Source: Faecalibacter rhinopitheci
GTDB taxonomy: Bacteria; Bacteroidota; Bacteroidia; Flavobacteriales; Weeksellaceae
Reading direction: 5' to 3'
DNA: 64,000 nt
Assembly (NCBI RefSeq): GCF_015234135.1
Contig: NZ_JADGIK010000003.1
Location: 1 to 64,000 of the forward strand
Part shown: piece by piece, positions 25,273 through 34,933 of the stretch
Layout: each line of letters opens with the position of its first letter
Position numbering within the stretch: the stretch's first letter is position 1
Made by a program: the position numbers and the translations under genes
The notes under the pieces: model-generated
Database searches by the model: none
What the model was told of the DNA's origin: nothing
Seen by the model: the letters and a program-made list of their open reading frames with translations, nothing else

Positions 25273-26295
25273 ATGAAAATTATAATCCCAATGGCTGGAC
25301 GTGGGTCACGTTTACGCCCACATACGTTAACAACACCAAAACCACTAATTCCTATAGCTGGAAAACCAATCGTACATCGATTAGTAGAAGATATTGCTAA
25401 GGTAAGTTCTGAGAAAATTGAAGAAATTGCCTTTGTTATTGGGGATTTTGGTGCTGAAGTAGAAGCGGATTTAATTAAAATTGCGGAAAATTTAGGTGCT
25501 AAAGGAACTATTTGTCATCAATTAGAACCACTTGGTACGGCACATTCTATTTGGATGGCTAAAGAAGCTTTAGAAGGGCCAGTAGTTGTGGCTTATGCAG
25601 ATACATTATTCCGTGCTGATTTTAAACTAGATATGGAATCAGATGGTGTAGTTTGGGTAAAACAAGTAGAAAACCCATCTGCTTTTGGAGTAGTTAAATT
25701 GGATGAAAATGAAGTTATTACAGACTTTGTAGAAAAACCTCAAGAATTTGTTTCAGATTTAGCAATTATTGGAATTTACTTCTTCCGTGATGGTCAAAAA
25801 TTATACAAAGAAATTGAGCATATCATCGATAATAACATTACTACAGGCGGTGAGTATCAATTAACTGATGCGTTAGAAAGTATGCGCGTTAAAGGTGATA
25901 AATTTACTTTAGGTAAAGTAGATGAATGGATGGATTGTGGTAATAAAGCTGTTACAGTAGACACCAACTCACGTATATTAAACTTAGATAAAGAAGATTA
26001 TACAGCAATTAACCCTAATGCTACAATTGAAAATTCTTTGATTATACCACCTTGTTTTATTGGAGATGCTGTTGTAATCAAAAATTCTAAAATTGGACCT
26101 AATGTATCTTTAGGAAATGGAACAAAAGTTGAATGTTCAAATATTGACAATTCATTGATTCAAGAAAAATCAATAATTGCAAACGCAAATCTAACAGATA
26201 CGATGATTGGTAATAATGCCAAATACTATGGAGTTTCTCGTAGTATTTCTTTAGGAGATTATTCTGAATTAGATTTCAAATCTCAAGAAGCTTAA
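25273..26295 (+). CDS. Sugar-phosphate nucleotidyltransferase with C-terminal hexapeptide repeats
   Basis: The 340-residue enzyme starts with the NTP-binding signature IPMAGRGSRLRPHTLTTPKPLIPIAGKP (split motif G-x-G-x-R and PKP). It continues with VVAYADTLF (metal-binding Asp), FGVVKLDENEVITDFVEKP and GGEYQLTDALE. From residue 240 onward, left-handed beta-helix hexapeptides appear (ATIENSLIIPPCFIGDAVVIKNSKIGPNVS). Such enzymes make NDP-sugars from sugar 1-phosphates. It is longer than RmlA and unlike GalU in its tail, so the sugar is left open. Confidence 0.88.
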   Translation: MKIIIPMAGRGSRLRPHTLTTPKPLIPIAGKPIVHRLVEDIAKVSSEKIEEIAFVIGDFGAEVEADLIKIAENLGAKGTICHQLEPLGTAHSIWMAKEALEGPVVVAYADTLFRADFKLDMESDGVVWVKQVENPSAFGVVKLDENEVITDFVEKPQEFVSDLAIIGIYFFRDGQKLYKEIEHIIDNNITTGGEYQLTDALESMRVKGDKFTLGKVDEWMDCGNKAVTVDTNSRILNLDKEDYTAINPNATIENSLIIPPCFIGDAVVIKNSKIGPNVSLGNGTKVECSNIDNSLIQEKSIIANANLTDTMIGNNAKYYGVSRSISLGDYSELDFKSQEA

Positions 26296-26304
26296 AATAT
26301 ACAT

Positions 26305-27099
26305 ATGAAAAAATTAGCCTTAATCTTAGGATTATCCTTATCCATAGTAAGTTGTAGCACATCTAAAGTTGTAAAGGATGAGGTAACAACACCAGTTGTT
26401 TCAGAATCCTCTAAAATTATTAATCAAACAATAGCTAAAAAATCTAAGTTTAAAGATTTAACGATACAAGCTAAAGTTACCGCAGATTTAGAAGGCTTAG
26501 CTGGAGATGTAAAAGCAACTATCTTTGTAAATAATGGATCTAAGATTTGGGTTAACGCCACAAAATTTGGTTTTACAGGCGCTCGTGCTTTGATAACTCC
26601 AAATGGTTTTACAGCGTATGAAAAGTTAGGTGGAACTTATTACGAAGGAGATTTTTCATTAGCCAATAAATTACTAAAGGTTGATTTTATCGATTATCAA
26701 AAATTACAAAATTTGATGCTAGGTAAAATATTTGTAGATTTTAATACGAATGATTATACGGCAAATTTTGTAAATAATCAATATATTATAACTTACAATA
26801 AAAATTCAGCTATCCAAGCTCAGCCAAAAGCTGGAGAATATATCCAAACATACGTATTTGATCAAAATTTTAGATTAGCAGAAGCTCATTTAAAAGATCC
26901 AAAACGCACTATGGAAGTTACTATCAATTATGCAAACTGGACAAAAGTAGGTGAGGAAGAGTTTCCTAAAAATGTTAAAATTATTATAAAAGATAAAAAA
27001 ACGCGTCAAGTGGATTTGGAATATAATAGTTTTACATATCAAGAAACTAATACACCATTCTCAATTCCAAGTGGGTATACGAAAAAAGAAATAAAATAA
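26305..27099 (+). CDS. DUF4292 lipoprotein
   Basis: The 264-residue product has a lipoprotein signal (SLSIVSCSTSKVV). The mature part begins KSKFKDLTIQAKVTADLEGLAGDVKATIF, matching DUF4292, a family from Bacteroidota that is LolA/LppX-like in predicted fold (a long antiparallel beta half-barrel). Such proteins bind lipids, so outer-membrane lipoprotein or lipid handling is plausible but unproven. The stop overlaps the ATG of the EnvC-like gene (TAATG), a synteny I recall from other Flavobacteriia. Confidence 0.8.
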   Translation: MKKLALILGLSLSIVSCSTSKVVKDEVTTPVVSESSKIINQTIAKKSKFKDLTIQAKVTADLEGLAGDVKATIFVNNGSKIWVNATKFGFTGARALITPNGFTAYEKLGGTYYEGDFSLANKLLKVDFIDYQKLQNLMLGKIFVDFNTNDYTANFVNNQYIITYNKNSAIQAQPKAGEYIQTYVFDQNFRLAEAHLKDPKRTMEVTINYANWTKVGEEEFPKNVKIIIKDKKTRQVDLEYNSFTYQETNTPFSIPSGYTKKEIK

Positions 27100-28766
27100 T
27101 GAGGATTGTTTTTACCGCTCTATTATTCTCTTTATCTGTGTTTTCAAACGCGCAAACACCCTATAATAAAGAGAATTTGCAAAAACAAAATGCACAGCTA
27201 AAAAAGGAAATTCTACAGTTGGGTCAAACCTTGAAAAAAAATCAAGAAGGATCAAAACTGAATGTAGAATATGTGCAAAATCTTTCTAAAAAAATCGATA
27301 CACAGTCAAAATTAGTTAACAATTTAAGCAAGGAAAAACGCTTTATTGAAGATGAAATTTATTTGACTCAATTAGATATTAACAAATTATCCAGAGAGCT
27401 AGAAGTTTTAAAAGCAGAGTATAAAAAAGTACTTGTAAAGGCTTATAAAAATAGATCTGTAGATAATAAATTCCTATTCATACTATCTTCAAAAAGTTTA
27501 GGTGAAGCTTATCGCCGTGTTAAATATTTAGAAAAGTATTCAGATTATCAACTTGGTCAAGCGGAGGAAATTATTGGTAAAACTACTGATATTAGATCTA
27601 AACAAAAAGCCAAGGAAAAAGCAAAACAAGACAAAGAAAGAGTTTTAACTCAGCAACAATTATTTTCTCAATCTTTGGAAAAAGAAAGATTAGAAAAACA
27701 AAGAGCTGTTGAAGAATTTAAAAAGAATGAAGGTCTAATAGCCTCAGAAATTAATGCTAAAGAAGCGGCACAGCGTCAAGTTGATGGTCAAATCAAGGCA
27801 ATTATTGAAGAAGAAATTCGTCAGGCTAAGATTAGAGCTGAAAAAGATAAAAAAGCTTGGGATTTGGCACGTAGCTCTAATACTATTGCAGCTTATAATG
27901 AATATTTAAAAGAAAATCCGAAAGGAGATTATGCAACTTCTGCACGCAGAAATATTGCATCTATAGAAGCAGATGCTAAGGCGTGGAATATAGCGCGTAG
28001 TACACATACAAAAGCATCTTACCAAGGTTACTTAAAATCTAATCCGAAAGGAAGTTTTGCATCTACAGCTCGTACAGAGGTGGCAAAATTTGAAAAATTA
28101 GAGCGTGAAGCTGAAGAAGAGCGTCAACGTTTGATTGCTCAACGAAAAGCTGAAGAAGAGGCACGTATAAAGGCTGAGAAAGAAGAAGATCAGCGTAAAA
28201 TTGCTGCAGCTCGTGTAGAAGCAGAAAACAAGGCCAAAGCAGAGGCAGCTGCAAAAGTTGTAACAAAAGTTCCAGAAAAAGAAAAGGTTGTTATTGCAGA
28301 TGCACCAAAACCGGCAGAGAATTTTGCAGATACGCCAGAAGTGGGTGGAATATCAGGTGATTTTATAGCTAATAAAGGTAGATTACCTTGGCCAGTAGCA
28401 AAAGGAAAAGTTGTAAGCCACTTTGGTACTAACTCGCATCCAATCTTATCAAATATTTCTACCCAAAATAGTGGAGTGGATATTTCTACAGGAAAAGGAT
28501 CTAGCGCTAGAGCAGTTTTTGAAGGTATTGTACAAGGAGTTATTCAAATTCCGGGAGGTAATAAGACAGTATTGGTACGCCACGGAACATACTTTACAAC
28601 TTATTCTAATTTAACATCAGTTAATGTTGCTAAAGATGATCGTGTTTCGCGAGGACAACTCTTAGGGCTTATTGATACAACTCCTAATGGTGAAACGATT
28701 ATGAATTTCCAAGTTTGGAATGGAGCAACTAAACAAAATCCTGCACTTTGGATAGCAGGAATGTAA
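27099..28766 (+). CDS. EnvC-like murein hydrolase activator with degenerate LytM domain and two internal repeats
   Basis: The 555-residue protein has a signal peptide (LLFSLSVFSNAQ), a long coiled coil (residues 25-250 and 330-390) and a C-terminal M23/LytM domain (421-555). The first metal ligand of M23, the His of HxGxD, is replaced: the sequence reads NSGVDIST. The later HGTYFTTYSNL keeps one His. As in E. coli EnvC it probably activates an amidase during cell separation rather than cutting itself. Between the coils lie two 38-residue repeats (253-290 and 295-332; each AW..AR...T...Y..YLK.NPKG), an insertion not usual in EnvC. Confidence 0.82.
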   Translation: MRIVFTALLFSLSVFSNAQTPYNKENLQKQNAQLKKEILQLGQTLKKNQEGSKLNVEYVQNLSKKIDTQSKLVNNLSKEKRFIEDEIYLTQLDINKLSRELEVLKAEYKKVLVKAYKNRSVDNKFLFILSSKSLGEAYRRVKYLEKYSDYQLGQAEEIIGKTTDIRSKQKAKEKAKQDKERVLTQQQLFSQSLEKERLEKQRAVEEFKKNEGLIASEINAKEAAQRQVDGQIKAIIEEEIRQAKIRAEKDKKAWDLARSSNTIAAYNEYLKENPKGDYATSARRNIASIEADAKAWNIARSTHTKASYQGYLKSNPKGSFASTARTEVAKFEKLEREAEEERQRLIAQRKAEEEARIKAEKEEDQRKIAAARVEAENKAKAEAAAKVVTKVPEKEKVVIADAPKPAENFADTPEVGGISGDFIANKGRLPWPVAKGKVVSHFGTNSHPILSNISTQNSGVDISTGKGSSARAVFEGIVQGVIQIPGGNKTVLVRHGTYFTTYSNLTSVNVAKDDRVSRGQLLGLIDTTPNGETIMNFQVWNGATKQNPALWIAGM

Positions 28767-28803
28767 CAAAAAATAAATATATTTGCATTAAAATCAGTAC
28801 AAT

Positions 28804-28974
28804 ATGGGAATGTTAGGAGGTAAAGAATGGATTCTTATCATTATCGTAGTCTTATTATTATTCGGAGGTAAAAAGATTCCAGAATTGATGAGAGGATTAG
28901 GATCTGGAATCAAAGAATTCAAAGATGCTACGAAGAATGAAGAGAAGGACAATGAGCCTAAAAAAGAAAATTAA
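28804..28974 (+). CDS. tatA: Sec-independent translocase subunit TatA
   Basis: The 56-residue product is too short for many gene finders but is a textbook TatA: a short N-terminal membrane helix ([14 protein letters not shown]), the [14 protein letters not shown] hinge and amphipathic helix, and a charged tail. TatA forms the pore of the twin-arginine pathway that exports folded, often cofactor-bearing proteins. It follows the EnvC-like gene by 37 bases. A tatC gene is not in the window. A stem-loop with T-tract follows. Confidence 0.93.
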   Translation: MGMLGGKEWILIIIVVLLLFGGKKIPELMRGLGSGIKEFKDATKNEEKDNEPKKEN

Positions 28975-28995
28975 GATATAATTTTAATTATATAC

Positions 28996-29040
28996 AAAGC
29001 ATTGTAGTTGAAACAACTTTTTAATTACAATGCTTTTATT
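28996..29040 (+). terminator. Terminator after tatA
   Basis: AAAGCATTGTA pairs with TACAATGCTTT. The loop contains a smaller GTTG-AAA-CAAC hairpin. T-rich sequence follows. Confidence 0.75.
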
Positions 29041-29065
29041 TTAAATATAAAACGCAGAATTTACA

Positions 29066-29677
29066 ATGAAGTTTACAGAGAAAGCTTGGCAAATCTTCAA
29101 TCAATCAATTAATGATTATCATATCTATGATGATGTAAATAGAACAATTGAAAACCCATACGATGAGTCTAACTTAATTGAACATTTATTATATAAAAAG
29201 AATTGGATTGATACAGTTCAATGGCATTTAGAAGATATTATTAGAGATCCACAAATTGATCCAGTGGAAGCATTAAGCTTAAAACGTTGGATTGATAAGT
29301 CGAACCAAGAGCGTACGGATATGGTAGAGTATGTGGATAGTTGGTTCTTACAACAATATGCTAATGTAGAAGTAAAAGCTGATGCTAAGATCAATACAGA
29401 GTCTCCTGCCTGGGCTGTAGATCGTTTTTCTATTCTATCGTTAAAAGTTTATCATATGCAACAAGAGGTTGACCGTACTGATGCAACCCCAGAACACATT
29501 GCAGCTTGCCAAACTAAGTTAGATATCTTAAAGCAACAACACCAAGATATGTCTATTGCTATAGAGGAGTTATTAGAAGATTTCCAGAATGGTAGTAAAT
29601 ACATGAAAGTGTACAAACAAATGAAAATGTATAATGACGAGTCTTTAAATCCCGTATTATACGCTAACAAAAAGTAA
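29066..29677 (+). CDS. DUF4254 family protein
   Basis: The 203-residue product begins KFTEKAWQIFNQSINDYHIYDDV and continues with NLIEHLLYKKNWIDTVQWHLED and IDKSNQERTDMVEYVD, the pattern of DUF4254, a helical Bacteroidota family of unknown function. No signal peptide or membrane segment is visible. Three regularly spaced WHLED/DKSNQxRT-type stretches are conserved in the family. A stem-loop terminator follows, so the gene is likely its own unit or reads on from tatA. Confidence 0.8.
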   Translation: MKFTEKAWQIFNQSINDYHIYDDVNRTIENPYDESNLIEHLLYKKNWIDTVQWHLEDIIRDPQIDPVEALSLKRWIDKSNQERTDMVEYVDSWFLQQYANVEVKADAKINTESPAWAVDRFSILSLKVYHMQQEVDRTDATPEHIAACQTKLDILKQQHQDMSIAIEELLEDFQNGSKYMKVYKQMKMYNDESLNPVLYANKK

Positions 29678-29697
29678 GAATTTATTCATTCTATATA

Positions 29698-29727
29698 AAA
29701 GCTCAACATGATGTTGGGCTTTTTTTA
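29698..29727 (+). terminator. Terminator of the DUF4254 gene
   Basis: AAGCTCAACAT pairs with ATGTTGGGCTT (one G-T pair), followed by a run of seven T. Confidence 0.85.
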
Positions 29728-29830
29728 TGCCAGATTATTATTATGCATGCCTTATATTTTATTAATTTTACCAATCAATATTGATATTGTATTTTAATCG
29801 TAATTATTAATCACACAATTGTTTAAACTC

Positions 29831-31054
29831 ATGAATTACAAAGAATTATATGAGGTTTTGAAAAATATTTTTGAGCATAAGGAGCCTTTTGAAATCGTTA
29901 ATGATCTAAACTTAACGATAGAAACCGTTCATTTTAATTCTCAAAGAGTAGATTTTTTAAATGGATCTCCACAATATAAATGTGTAAAACATGATAAGAA
30001 CTTCATCGATAACGAATCGTTCACGCACTATAATTTACCTTCAGTAGATGTAAAAGATTTTGAAATTGAATGCAATAAGAATTTTGATTACTATGTTTTA
30101 AAAAGAGCTGATATAGATAAAGTAGAAGGATCTATTATCTTTTTTCATGGATTAAATGAGAAAAAATGGGATAAATACTTACCATGGGCGTACGAATTGG
30201 CACAAAAAACAAATAAAGCAATTATCTTATTTCCTATAGCGTTTCATATGAATAGAGCGGAAGAAATTTGGTCTGATCGTCGCCAAATGGCTGAAGTTTC
30301 TAATTATAGAAAAACAAATTTTAAAGATAATACCGATTGCTCATTTGTAAATGCTGCAATCAGTTCTCGTTTAGAAGCTCATCCGCAACGTATTTTTTGG
30401 TCAGGTTTTCAAACTTATTCTGATATTATTTCTGTTATAAATGATATACGAAATAATCAAATTAAGAGTATTAATAGTCATTCTACAATTGATTTATTCG
30501 GATATTCTATCGGTTCTTTTTTATCCATGATTTTAAAAATGGCTGATCCAGATGAGGTTTTTAAAAACTCAAAGTTATTTTGTTTTTGTGGAGGAATGAC
30601 GATAGATCGTATGTTTCCTATTTCAAAATATATTATGGATGCGCGTGCGGCAATAAAAATGCAAACTGTATTTGCTGAATTATTAAGCTCTAATTTTAAA
30701 TCCGATCCGAGATTAGGACATTTTCAGGATCAAATATTGCATAAGCAGGAAAGTTGGTTTAAGATGATGTTACGCTATAATTATTTTCAAAAAGAAAGAG
30801 AATTAAGAATTAAAGATTTTGAAGGTCAAATTAAAGCATACGTATTAGAAAAAGATGAAGTAGCACCACCAATGGAAGCACTAAATACTTTACAAGGTGG
30901 GTATAGAAATATAAAGATAGATGTCCAAATAGAAGATTTCCCTTTTGAATATTCGCATATGGTACCTTTTCCATTAACCAATAAGATACAAGATCAAGTT
31001 ACCAAATCATTCAATGATTTTATAGATTCAGCGACAAGATTTTATACAGCATAA
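29831..31054 (+). CDS. DUF6051-type alpha/beta-hydrolase-like protein
   Basis: The 407-residue product has no signal peptide. The core shows hydrolase features: IIFFHGLNEKKWDKYLPWA (oxyanion-loop HG), then LFGYSIGSFLS, a GYSIG nucleophile elbow (G-x-S-x-G), then AYVLEKDEVAPP as acid region and SHMVPFP near the end supplying a possible His. This agrees with DUF6051, a family from Bacteroidota. Substrate is unknown. ATG 29831 is preferred over TTG 29819, which adds four residues. It is flanked by terminators and so is monocistronic. Confidence 0.75.
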   Translation: MNYKELYEVLKNIFEHKEPFEIVNDLNLTIETVHFNSQRVDFLNGSPQYKCVKHDKNFIDNESFTHYNLPSVDVKDFEIECNKNFDYYVLKRADIDKVEGSIIFFHGLNEKKWDKYLPWAYELAQKTNKAIILFPIAFHMNRAEEIWSDRRQMAEVSNYRKTNFKDNTDCSFVNAAISSRLEAHPQRIFWSGFQTYSDIISVINDIRNNQIKSINSHSTIDLFGYSIGSFLSMILKMADPDEVFKNSKLFCFCGGMTIDRMFPISKYIMDARAAIKMQTVFAELLSSNFKSDPRLGHFQDQILHKQESWFKMMLRYNYFQKERELRIKDFEGQIKAYVLEKDEVAPPMEALNTLQGGYRNIKIDVQIEDFPFEYSHMVPFPLTNKIQDQVTKSFNDFIDSATRFYTA

Positions 31055-31056
31055 AC

Positions 31057-31089
31057 AAAAAATCCATTCAATTACTGAATGGATTTTTT
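31057..31089 (+). terminator. Terminator of the DUF6051-type gene
   Basis: AAATCCATTCA-ATTAC-TGAATGGATTT is a perfect 11-base stem followed by T residues. Confidence 0.9.
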
Positions 31090-31136
31090 GTTTGATAAAA
31101 TATACTTAATTTCACTAGATAACACAATTACTATAA

Positions 31137-33344
31137 ATGAATAATAAATTCTTAAAGCCGCTACTATTGGGAGTGGGTCTTTTATCTGTAAGTATTGATG
31201 CTCAGGAAATTTCAAAATATAATTACCAAGAAGCTTTTAAACCTTTTTTTTACCAAAATAACGGAACAGATTATCGTTCTGCAAGTGGTAAACCTGGACA
31301 TAATTATTGGCAGAACAGAGCAGATTATAATTTAAATATTACGCTAAATGATCAGAAAAATGAATTAACAGGAAGTTCGGAAATCATTTATACCAATAAC
31401 AGTTACGATTCTTTAGAATTTCTATGGTTACAATTAGATCAAAATTTATTTAGTAAAGATTCAAGAGGTTCGTCTTTAATACCTAATACGGGTAGTCGTT
31501 ATGGTGATACATCTTCTACTTTTGACGGTGGATATAAGATTAAATCAGTTACAGTAGATGGTAAATCAGTGAAGTACTCTGTGTATGATACTCGAATGCA
31601 AATTGACTTAGCAAAAGCTTTAAAAGCCAAAGGAGGTAAGGCAAAGATTAGAGTGGAATATTCTTATACCGTTCCTAATGAAGGTGCAGACCGCACAGGC
31701 GTTATTGAAACAAAGAATGGGGATATATATACAATAGCTCAATGGTTTCCTCGTATGGCTGTGTATGATGATATTCATGGATGGAATACGTTACCCTATT
31801 TAGGACCTGGAGAATTCTATTTAGAATATGGAGATGTTACTGCAACGATTACAGCGCCTGCTCATCATTACGTAGTAGGTTCAGGTGAATTACTAAATCC
31901 GAAAGAAGTATATTCTTCGGAACAACTTAAACGTTGGGATAAAGCTAAAAATAGTAATCAAACGGTTATAATACGTTCTGCTGCCGAAGTAGAAGCAGAT
32001 AGCAGAACCTCATCTCAAAGTAAAACATGGAAATTTAAGATTAAAAATACACGCGACTTTGCATGGGCGTCCTCATCTTCATTTATCTTGGATGCGGCTC
32101 AGATTAATCTTCCTTCAGGTAAGAAGTCATTAGCTATTTCTGCTTATCCAGTGGAAAGTGATGGGCAACACGCTTGGGCTCGTTCCACAGAATATACTAA
32201 AGCATCTATCGAACATTATTCTCAGCAATGGTCAGAGTATCCTTACCCAACAGCAATTAACGTTGCAGGAAATGAAGGTGGAATGGAATATCCTGGAATT
32301 GTATTTTGTCATATGAATTCAAAGGGAGAAGGTTTATGGGGAGTAACTGATCATGAATTTGGGCATATTTGGTTTCCAATGATTGTAGGATCTAATGAAA
32401 GAGTTCATGGTTGGATGGATGAAGGTTTTAACACATTTATAAATGATATTTCGACTAAAAATTTTAACCAAGGGGAATATTTTAGAGCGCAATCTCTACA
32501 AAGAATGGCACCAATTTTTAACAATGATAACTTAGAACCTGTTACTACACAGCCTGATAATATGAGAGAACGTAATATAGGTTCGTTATTATATTATAAA
32601 CCAGGAGCGGGGTTAAAATTATTACGCGAAAATATTATTGGTGAAGAACGTTTTGATAAAGCATTAAAAACATATATTGATTATTGGGCATATAAACATC
32701 CAACACCAGAGGATTTTTTCCGTACTATTGAAAATGTTTCAGGTGAAGAATTATCATGGTTTTGGAGAGGATGGTTTATAAATAAATGGAAAATTGACCA
32801 AGCTGTAAAAGAGGTTAAGTACAAGAATGGAGATTATAAAAATGGAATTAATATAACAGTGGAGAATATTGGGCAATTACCAATGCCAACTACCGTTCAA
32901 ATTAATTTTGTTGATGGAACATCTGAAGAAGTAAAATTACCTATTGAAGTTTGGAAACGTAATACTGAATGGAATTTTCATGTTCCTACAATCAAAGAAG
33001 TATCCACAGTAACAGTAGATCCTAGAGGTGCTTATCCTGATGCAGATGTATCTAATAATTCATTTAAAATGGATACAAAAGAAGAAGTTTCAAATGAAAG
33101 AATTGATATTTACGCATTTCTAGGAACTTTTAGCAATTCAAAAATTGGTATGGAAATCGTTGTAAAATTAGAAAATAATGAACTGGTGGCGCAAGCTTCC
33201 AATCAACCAGCATTTCCATTAACATACGAAGGTAAAAGAACATTTTCTTTTGATGAAGGGGGAATTAAAATTATTTACAAAGAAGATTTGAAAATCTTTG
33301 TTTTAAAACAAGGCGATCAAGAATTTGAGTTCACGAAGAAATAA
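31137..33344 (+). CDS. Secreted M1-family metallopeptidase
   Basis: The 735-residue protein has a signal peptide ([15 protein letters not shown]), an M1 N-terminal beta domain, the substrate motif GGMEYP at 381-386 (commonly GAMEN), the zinc site HEFGHIW at 406-412 and Glu429 in MDEGFNTF. The region after 560 is a beta-sandwich-like C-terminal domain. It removes N-terminal residues from peptides in the periplasm or at the surface. It differs from the M1 lipoprotein at 11640 in having a cleavable signal and no lipobox. Confidence 0.9.
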   Translation: MNNKFLKPLLLGVGLLSVSIDAQEISKYNYQEAFKPFFYQNNGTDYRSASGKPGHNYWQNRADYNLNITLNDQKNELTGSSEIIYTNNSYDSLEFLWLQLDQNLFSKDSRGSSLIPNTGSRYGDTSSTFDGGYKIKSVTVDGKSVKYSVYDTRMQIDLAKALKAKGGKAKIRVEYSYTVPNEGADRTGVIETKNGDIYTIAQWFPRMAVYDDIHGWNTLPYLGPGEFYLEYGDVTATITAPAHHYVVGSGELLNPKEVYSSEQLKRWDKAKNSNQTVIIRSAAEVEADSRTSSQSKTWKFKIKNTRDFAWASSSSFILDAAQINLPSGKKSLAISAYPVESDGQHAWARSTEYTKASIEHYSQQWSEYPYPTAINVAGNEGGMEYPGIVFCHMNSKGEGLWGVTDHEFGHIWFPMIVGSNERVHGWMDEGFNTFINDISTKNFNQGEYFRAQSLQRMAPIFNNDNLEPVTTQPDNMRERNIGSLLYYKPGAGLKLLRENIIGEERFDKALKTYIDYWAYKHPTPEDFFRTIENVSGEELSWFWRGWFINKWKIDQAVKEVKYKNGDYKNGINITVENIGQLPMPTTVQINFVDGTSEEVKLPIEVWKRNTEWNFHVPTIKEVSTVTVDPRGAYPDADVSNNSFKMDTKEEVSNERIDIYAFLGTFSNSKIGMEIVVKLENNELVAQASNQPAFPLTYEGKRTFSFDEGGIKIIYKEDLKIFVLKQGDQEFEFTKK

Positions 33345-33355
33345 ATTTCAATAAA

Positions 33356-33784
33356 ATGAGAAGTCCAAAAGCTATTTTACTTAGTATTAGTATTTTTTTC
33401 TTTATTGCTTCATTACCAATGAAAACATACTGTGTTGATAATGATTGTGGAGATTATTGGAATGGCTTAGGTACTTTGCTTATGGGATTTTTAGGGATTA
33501 TTTTTGGAAAAGAATGTGCATTGAGTTGGCTGGCAAATCCATTAATATTTATAGCTTGGATTCTCCCTTTTCGTAGGATTAATGGTAAGATTATTTGTAG
33601 TCTTTTAGCAACATTACTCGCATTGTATTTTCTAAGTGTTGATGTCACTCTAATAAATGAGGCAGGCCATGTAGGTACAATAACAGGGTATGCATCAGGT
33701 TATTGGTTGTGGACTTCGAGTATAGTTATTTATACAATAGGCTTAGTTTATCTTTATTTTATCAGGAGAAAAAGCAATATTTAA
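33356..33784 (+). CDS. Small integral membrane protein, unknown function
   Basis: The 142-residue product has four hydrophobic segments (LLSISIFFFIASLPM, TLLMGFLGIIFG with LIFIAWILPF, CSLLATLLALYFL, and SSIVIYTIGLVYLYFI). Cysteines in YCVDNDCGDYW near the first loop could form a disulfide. No known family was recognised. It follows the M1 gene by 11 bases and is probably co-transcribed with it. Confidence 0.6.
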   Translation: MRSPKAILLSISIFFFIASLPMKTYCVDNDCGDYWNGLGTLLMGFLGIIFGKECALSWLANPLIFIAWILPFRRINGKIICSLLATLLALYFLSVDVTLINEAGHVGTITGYASGYWLWTSSIVIYTIGLVYLYFIRRKSNI

Positions 33785-33859
33785 TGAACAATAATTTTAT
33801 ATATAAATTTTAATAATTATACTTATAGACACATAATAGGTCTATTTAGTTCTTATTTT

Positions 33860-34900
33860 ATGAAACATTTTCATACGTTAGATGCATTAAGATTTTATGC
33901 ATTTTTTATAGTATTTATTCATCATTTACCAATTAGTATAGATTCATATTTTTCTAAAATTACAAAAAGTGGAGGTATTGGTGTGCAAATATTCTTCTTG
34001 TTAAGTGGATTTCTGATTACCTATATTTTATTTCATGAAAAATTAAATAAAAAAAAATTTAGTCTTAAGAACTTTATGATGAGAAGAATCTTAAGAATAT
34101 GGCCATTGTATTATGCAATGGTGTTTTTCGCTTTTATAACACCAACTATTCTCCAGGTACTTTCTATGGATTCTTCAGGAGATGGATACGCACCAAATTG
34201 GTTATATCCTTTGTTATTTTTGGAGAATTATCAAATGATGCTGACTAATAGTTTTGCAAATGTATCACCATTACGAGTGATGTGGTCCTTGTGTATAGAA
34301 GAGCATTTCTATATTATTTGGGGATTAGCATTTCTATTATTACCAATGAAGCGTATTCTTAATTTTTTGATAGGTAGCATATTCTTTTCTTTTGTTTCCA
34401 GATTAATTTATTATAAAATAGGTCTCATTGATATGGATATTTTCACTAATATTCATTACTTTTCCTTTGGAGGAATACTTGCATATGTTTTATTGTTTAA
34501 ACCAGAATGGATAGAGAAATTGGCTATTTTTTCTACTATTCTTAAAAGAGTAATAGCCTTTTTTATTCTTACGTTACTTTTATTTATTCCTAATTTCAAA
34601 TTAGATTTTTTGATTATTGAGCCATTAATAATTTCTTTATTGACAATCTTATTATTAGCATTAACATTACCAGAAAAAAATGCATTAAAAATATCAGATC
34701 ACAATATTATAAATCGCTTAGGGAAGTATACATATGGAATGTATTTATTCCATACCATATGGATTAATTTGTTCAATAAATTTACAAATCAATATTTACT
34801 AATTGCTTTATTTGCATTCGTTGCTACAATTCTTAGTAGTATACTTTCGTATCATATATTCGAAAAACAATTCTTGAAACTTAAAAAGTATTATCGATAA
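33860..34900 (+). CDS. Acyltransferase-3 family membrane protein (OafA/YrhL-like)
   Basis: The 346-residue product has ten or so transmembrane segments and the family signatures LDALRFYAFFIVFIHH near the N-terminus and GGIGVQIFFLLSGFLIT. The conserved LRIWPLYY and MWSLCIEEHFYI also appear. These enzymes O-acylate sugars of LPS, peptidoglycan or exopolysaccharide. No glycan genes flank it, so its target is unknown. Codon 1 is ATG at 33860 with AT-rich upstream sequence. Confidence 0.9.
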   Translation: MKHFHTLDALRFYAFFIVFIHHLPISIDSYFSKITKSGGIGVQIFFLLSGFLITYILFHEKLNKKKFSLKNFMMRRILRIWPLYYAMVFFAFITPTILQVLSMDSSGDGYAPNWLYPLLFLENYQMMLTNSFANVSPLRVMWSLCIEEHFYIIWGLAFLLLPMKRILNFLIGSIFFSFVSRLIYYKIGLIDMDIFTNIHYFSFGGILAYVLLFKPEWIEKLAIFSTILKRVIAFFILTLLLFIPNFKLDFLIIEPLIISLLTILLLALTLPEKNALKISDHNIINRLGKYTYGMYLFHTIWINLFNKFTNQYLLIALFAFVATILSSILSYHIFEKQFLKLKKYYR

Positions 34901-34901
34901 T

Positions 34902-34930
34902 AAAAAAGCCTCGCATTGCGAGGCTTTTCT
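34902..34930. terminator. Bidirectional terminator between the acyltransferase and the S9 peptidase
   Basis: AAGCCTCGC-ATT-GCGAGGCTT with A-run before and T-run after works for both strands. A near-identical stem-loop is used at 41050-41080. Confidence 0.9.
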
Positions 34931-34933
34931 GTT

